Source: an uncultured Prevotellaceae bacterium (GTDB lineage Bacteria; Bacteroidota; Bacteroidia; Bacteroidales; Bacteroidaceae). From it: DNA of 64,000 nt. The position numbers and the translations under genes are program-made. The stretch spans positions 17,332-81,331 of the forward strand of contig CACYYG010000034.1 of the NCBI GenBank assembly GCA_902778535.1. The letters run 5' to 3'. A model generated the notes under the pieces. That model had not been told where the DNA came from, ran no database searches, and was given only the letters and a program-made list of their open reading frames with translations. Below are positions 61,006-64,000 of this stretch, piece by piece (positions within the stretch are counted from its first letter, which is position 1; each line of letters opens with the position of its first letter).

Positions 61006-61851
61006 ATGGACTACACGCTGAATATCCGCGGACAGCTGATGAGCCTGGCACAGCCGCTGGTGATGGGCATCCTCAATGCCACGCCCGACTCGTTCTATGC
61101 CAACAGCCGCATGCAGACAGCCGACGAGGTGGTGCAGCGAGCCCGACAGATCATCGACGAAGGCGCTGCCATCATCGATATCGGCGCCTGCTCCACACGG
61201 CCCGGCTCAGCATTCGCCACACAGCAGGAGGAGACAGAGCGTCTGCGTATGGCCCTGAGCGCCGTGCGACGCGAGCTGCCCGACGCCGTGCTGAGCGTCG
61301 ACACCTTCCGTCCCGATGTGGCACGAATGGCGGTGGAGGAGTATGGCGTGGACATCATCAACGACGTAGGCACCTACGGCACACCGCAAGAAGAAGAGGC
61401 CATGTACCGCATGGTCGCACGCCTCAACATACCTTATATATTAATGTCGTCGGAGCCCACACTGGAGAAGACGCTCCTCTTCTTTGCCAACCGTGTGCAG
61501 CAGCTGCGCGACATGGGTCAGAAAGACATCGTCCTCGACCCCGGCTTCGGCTTCGGCAAGACGCTGGAGCAGAACTATGAACTGCTGGCTTCATTAGAGA
61601 AGCTGCTGGTGATGGAGCTGCCGCTGCTGGTGGGCGTAAGCCGCAAGTCGATGATCTACAAGCTACTGGACATCCAACCCGACGAAGCCCTCAACGGCAC
61701 CACGGCCCTCCACGCCGTCGCCCTGATGAAAGGTGCCAGCATCCTGCGCGTCCACGATGTCAGGGAAGCAGTAGAGTGTGTCAAGCTCCTCAAACCCCTC
61801 AACCTTCTCCTCTCACCTCTCACCTCTCACCTCTCACCCCCTACCCCCTAA
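61006..61851 (+). CDS. folP: Dihydropteroate synthase
   Basis: FolP condenses p-aminobenzoate with 6-hydroxymethyl-7,8-dihydropterin pyrophosphate in folate synthesis and is the sulfonamide target. MGILNATPDSF, DIGACSTRPGS, DPGFGFGKT and GVSRKS are present. Length is 281; the last ~12 residues (LSPLTSHLSPPTP) are translations of a CTCTCACCT-type tandem repeat, an unusual low-complexity tail. cdaA starts one base after the stop. Confidence 0.93.
   Translation: MDYTLNIRGQLMSLAQPLVMGILNATPDSFYANSRMQTADEVVQRARQIIDEGAAIIDIGACSTRPGSAFATQQEETERLRMALSAVRRELPDAVLSVDTFRPDVARMAVEEYGVDIINDVGTYGTPQEEEAMYRMVARLNIPYILMSSEPTLEKTLLFFANRVQQLRDMGQKDIVLDPGFGFGKTLEQNYELLASLEKLLVMELPLLVGVSRKSMIYKLLDIQPDEALNGTTALHAVALMKGASILRVHDVREAVECVKLLKPLNLLLSPLTSHLSPPTP
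61806..61850 (+). repeat. Polypyrimidine CTCTCACCT repeat at the folP 3' end
   Basis: CTCACCTCT-type units supply the last residues of folP and the sequence just before cdaA. Confidence 0.7.
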
Positions 61852-61852
61852 C

Positions 61853-62632
61853 ATGTTTTTCGAATTTGGAATCAAAGACGCGATAGACATCCTGCTGGTT
61901 GGCATGATGCTCTACTACGTGTACAAGCTGATGCGCGCCTCGCGCTCACTCAACATCTTTGTCGGCATAACGATTTTCGTGGTTCTCTGGCTGCTGGTGT
62001 CGCAAGTCTTTGAGATGAAGCTGCTGGGCACCATCCTCGACAAGCTGGTCTCGGTGGGCGTCATTGCCATCATCGTGCTGTTCCAGGACGAGATTCGCAA
62101 GTTCCTTTACAACCTGGGCGCCCACCAGCGCATGCACCGCTGGCTGAAGCTGTTCACCAGCAAGAACAACAAAGAGAAGGACCGCGAACAGCTGAAGCGC
62201 GACATCATGCCCATCGTCATGGCCTGCATGCAGATGTCGAAGGGCAAGGTGGGGGCGCTCATCGTCATTGAGCGAACAGCATCGCTGGCTGACATCATAT
62301 CCACGGGAGAAATAGTGAATGCCGACATCAACCAGCGCCTCATAGAGAATATCTTCTTCAAGAACTCCCCGCTGCACGATGGTGCCATGATCATCAGCGA
62401 CCATCGCATCCGTGCTGCCAGCTGCATCCTCCCCGTCAGCCACAACCTCGACATTCCGAAGGAGCTGGGACTGCGCCACCGTGCCGCCTTAGGCATGAGC
62501 CAGGAGAGCGATGCCCTTATCGTCATCGTCTCTGAAGAGACGGGCGGCATCAGCATTGCCTCGTCCGGCCGCTTCCGTCTTCGCCTCTCGGCTGAAGAGC
62601 TGGAATCAGTGCTGACCGAGGAACTAACTTAA
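61853..62632 (+). CDS. cdaA: Diadenylate cyclase (CdaA/TIGR00159)
   Basis: CdaA makes c-di-AMP from two ATP. Three N-terminal helices (residues ~8-75) anchor it in the inner membrane, followed by a DAC domain with DGAMI (~residue 178) and RHRAALG (~209). Length 259 is typical. The start MFFEFGIKDAIDIL at 61853 is favoured over an extension through the repeat upstream. Coupling to folP (1-bp gap) is the common Bacteroidetes arrangement. Confidence 0.93.
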   Translation: MFFEFGIKDAIDILLVGMMLYYVYKLMRASRSLNIFVGITIFVVLWLLVSQVFEMKLLGTILDKLVSVGVIAIIVLFQDEIRKFLYNLGAHQRMHRWLKLFTSKNNKEKDREQLKRDIMPIVMACMQMSKGKVGALIVIERTASLADIISTGEIVNADINQRLIENIFFKNSPLHDGAMIISDHRIRAASCILPVSHNLDIPKELGLRHRAALGMSQESDALIVIVSEETGGISIASSGRFRLRLSAEELESVLTEELT

Positions 62633-62640
62633 GGAGGTAA

Positions 62641-62701
62641 AGGAGTTGAGGAGTAGAGGAGGTAAAGTAGATTTCCTCAACTACTGAACTCCTCAACTCC
62701 T
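62641..62701. terminator. Hairpin of inverted GAGTTGAGGA repeats between cdaA and the lipoprotein gene
   Basis: A perfect 14-bp stem (AGGAGTTGAGGAGT with ACTCCTCAACTCCT) formed from low-complexity repeats separates two convergent genes. It could act as a two-way terminator; a T-rich tail is absent. Confidence 0.6.
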
Positions 62702-62715
62702 CATCTCCTCAAAAC

Positions 62716-63525
62716 TTACTTGCAGATACGGATATTGCGGATGTAGTGGCTCTCGCCGTCTGCGCCGTCACCAGTGATGGTGAAGCTGGTGGCCTGCTTG
62801 ATGTTGGGCAGGTTGGCGATGCGCTTGCCGTTGACGAACAGCTTCATGTTGCCGTTGTCAAAGCTGGCGGCAAAGTGGTTCCAGCCGTCCTTGTTCAGCA
62901 GCTTGTCTAATTCGCCCTTGTCGCCGTGCATCCATTCGTCGTCGGTCTTGGCAAAGTTCCACTCGGCGCTGTACAGCCACGTGGTGAAGTTGCCGACTTC
63001 CTCCTCCTCGGAATTGTAGAAGTAGACGTGATACCATACGTCCTTGCCGAACATGAATTGGAATTCTAAAGTGTACTCCGAGGGCAGGAATTCATTGCCG
63101 CTTTCCTTCGGGAAGAGTACGGTGTTGCCGCCCATCATCTTGATGAAGTAGTGTCCGCCGCTGAGGCCAATCTCAGCGCTGCCTTCCCTGATGTCCCACT
63201 TCGAGGGCAGCTCGCCTGCGCTCTCGGCATCCTCCGACAGAGTATCCTCGAAGAGAACGACGGGAGCGGGCTTGAAGTCGCCACTCTTGCTGAAGGCGGA
63301 CAGGTCGAGGAACTCAGCCTCGTAGGGGTCGCCCCATACTTCGCTCTCATCAGAGGTGGGCTGTGCCTCCATCTCCTCCTCGTCGACGTCCTGTCCGTCG
63401 TTGTCGGCTACTTCCTCAGTCTTGTTCTCATCCTTGGCGTCGCCTTTGTCAGACTTTTTGTCGCCGCAAGCTGTCATCAGCGACAGGCTTGCCATGCACA
63501 TCAGTGCCAGATAAATCTTTTTCAT
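62716..63525 (-). CDS. Lipoprotein with C-terminal LamG/concanavalin-like domain
   Basis: This 269-residue lipoprotein has the signal MKKIYLALMCMASLSLMTAC with lipobox TAC at residue 20, then an acidic, disordered linker (DKKSDKGDAKDENKTEEVADN…EEEME) and a beta-rich C-terminal domain of LamG/jelly-roll style (YTLEFQFMFGKDVWYHVYF, FAASFDNGNMKLFVNGKRI). Similar domains occur in Bacteroidetes OmpA-family proteins, but the peptidoglycan-binding OmpA part is absent here. Ligand unknown. Confidence 0.75.
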   Translation of the reverse strand: MKKIYLALMCMASLSLMTACGDKKSDKGDAKDENKTEEVADNDGQDVDEEEMEAQPTSDESEVWGDPYEAEFLDLSAFSKSGDFKPAPVVLFEDTLSEDAESAGELPSKWDIREGSAEIGLSGGHYFIKMMGGNTVLFPKESGNEFLPSEYTLEFQFMFGKDVWYHVYFYNSEEEEVGNFTTWLYSAEWNFAKTDDEWMHGDKGELDKLLNKDGWNHFAASFDNGNMKLFVNGKRIANLPNIKQATSFTITGDGADGESHYIRNIRICK

Positions 63526-63558
63526 AGTTGCATGTATAAGTTAAGTGATTGTCGGCTG

Positions 63559-63589
63559 CAAATGTACACATTATTTTTCTACTAACAAT
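63559..63589 (-). promoter_or_regulatory. Promoter of the lipoprotein gene
   Basis: On the minus strand TACATTTG (63559-63566) has ATTG (63586-63589) 19 bp upstream, 33 bp before the ATG. Confidence 0.7.
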
Positions 63590-63710
63590 ATTTTAGCAGG
63601 AAAAAATTGGAATAAAACCCGGAAAACCACGAATAAACCCAAAACGGTCTTAGACCGTTACATGTTGTCCAAGTTCTTGCCATGCAAGCGAACAGAGTTC
63701 GAGCGGTTCA

Positions 63711-63880
63711 TGTTGTCTTCAACACAAACACATTTTTTTTATTAGGAAGACAACATGAACCACATGGACAACACTTTTATTCATAAATATCTATTTATGA
63801 GTTGTCCTAGTTGTATTTGTTGTCTTCAACACAAACACATTTTGTTTTATTAGGAAGACAACATGAACCACATGAACAAC
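63711..63880. repeat. Two ~60-bp direct repeats, 107 bp apart, each with TGTTGTCTTC…GAAGACAACA arms
   Basis: Copies at 63713-63772 and 63820-63880 differ by a few bases. Each contains 10-bp inverted arms (TGTTGTCTTC and GAAGACAACA) around an AACACAAACACATTTT loop, followed by ATGAACCACATG.ACAAC. Confidence 0.9.
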
Positions 63881-63909
63881 TTTTTATTTATTTGTTTTTT
63901 TAAACACTC

Positions 63910-63917
63910 TAACTTTG
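63910..63917 (+). promoter_or_regulatory. -7 box near window end
   Basis: TAACTTTG on the plus strand after the direct repeats; no gene within the next 83 bp. Confidence 0.5.
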
Positions 63918-63968
63918 CAGTGTCAATGAGATTGGTGAGTACTCGTTAAAGAAATCTCAGTAAAAAGC

Positions 63969-63999
63969 ATTGACAATCCGAGGAAAGTCTGTACCTTTG
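63969..63999 (+). promoter_or_regulatory. Promoter at window edge
   Basis: ATTG (63969-63972) and TACCTTTG (63992-63999) are spaced 19 bp; the gene it drives lies outside the window. Confidence 0.6.
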
Positions 64000-64000
64000 T

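Larger units (their letters stand above)
63526..64000. other. Gene-free end of the window (475 bp)
   Basis: It contains the lipoprotein promoter, two ~60-bp direct repeats with inverted arms and two rightward promoter boxes near the edge. No coding sequence is supported. Confidence 0.75.

Overview
The window looks like a chromosome segment of a Prevotella-type member of the Bacteroidales. The evidence is Bacteroidetes-type promoters (a -7 box TAnnTTTG, often with TTTG or ATTG 19-21 bp upstream) in front of most transcription units, secreted proteins whose C-termini end in a Prevotella-like sorting motif (…GQR…KGIYI.NGKK…), abundant glycoside hydrolases, and Bacteroidetes-only families (DUF3822 beside rsmD, GxxExxY proteins, DUF4143 ATPases). 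I see no rRNA, tRNA, CRISPR array, prophage or insertion sequence.

Layout. 1-6.3 kb: end of a PBP4-type D,D-carboxypeptidase, then two secreted proteins (an M60-type metallopeptidase and a large unknown). 6.7-10.9 kb: etfB-etfA, a GxxExxY gene, a small membrane protein and an acyl-CoA dehydrogenase. 11-17.6 kb: a double-domain SGNH esterase, dnaG, queD, queE and cardiolipin synthase. 17.7-25.6 kb: rhaD, nudC, prmC, [inserted ATPase cassette], recX, comF, a micro-ORF, DUF3822 and rsmD. 25.6-34.2 kb, minus strand: a phosphonate/phosphonolipid gene cluster. 34.9-44.9 kb: LRR protein, GH43, GH2, DUF3737, a second GxxExxY gene, a PatB-like lyase and a tandem acid phosphatase. 45-55.8 kb: xpt, carboxylesterase, OPT transporter, a GH78-sialidase-like fusion and a GH95 fucosidase. 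55.8-63.5 kb: small membrane protein, MFS transporter, AMP ligase, PafA-like phosphatase, folP, cdaA and a LamG-like lipoprotein.

The strongest system is the 25.6-33.1 kb operon. PEP mutase, phosphonopyruvate decarboxylase and 2-aminoethylphosphonate (AEP) transaminase make AEP; a LicC/PntC-like nucleotidyltransferase would make CMP-AEP; a CDP-alcohol phosphatidyltransferase homologue, a flippase-like UPF0104 protein and a PAP2/AUR1-like protein then suggest transfer of AEP to a lipid (diacylglycerol and/or ceramide). The transferase lacks the last Asp of its family motif, and the nucleotidyl-transfer domain fused to the mutase has a degenerate HxGH.

A second theme is repeat architecture. 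Several loci carry inverted arms built from short tandem repeats: around both GxxExxY genes, around a DUF4143 ATPase (124-bp identical arms), inside queE in frame, and around nothing at 18.6 kb. Separately there are 22-bp-period palindrome arrays at 6.4, 40.5 and 49.4 kb, a 26-bp ATCGAT-centred palindrome at two sites, and GC-rich REP-like palindromes embedded in frame in etfB, the GH43 gene and the MFS gene.
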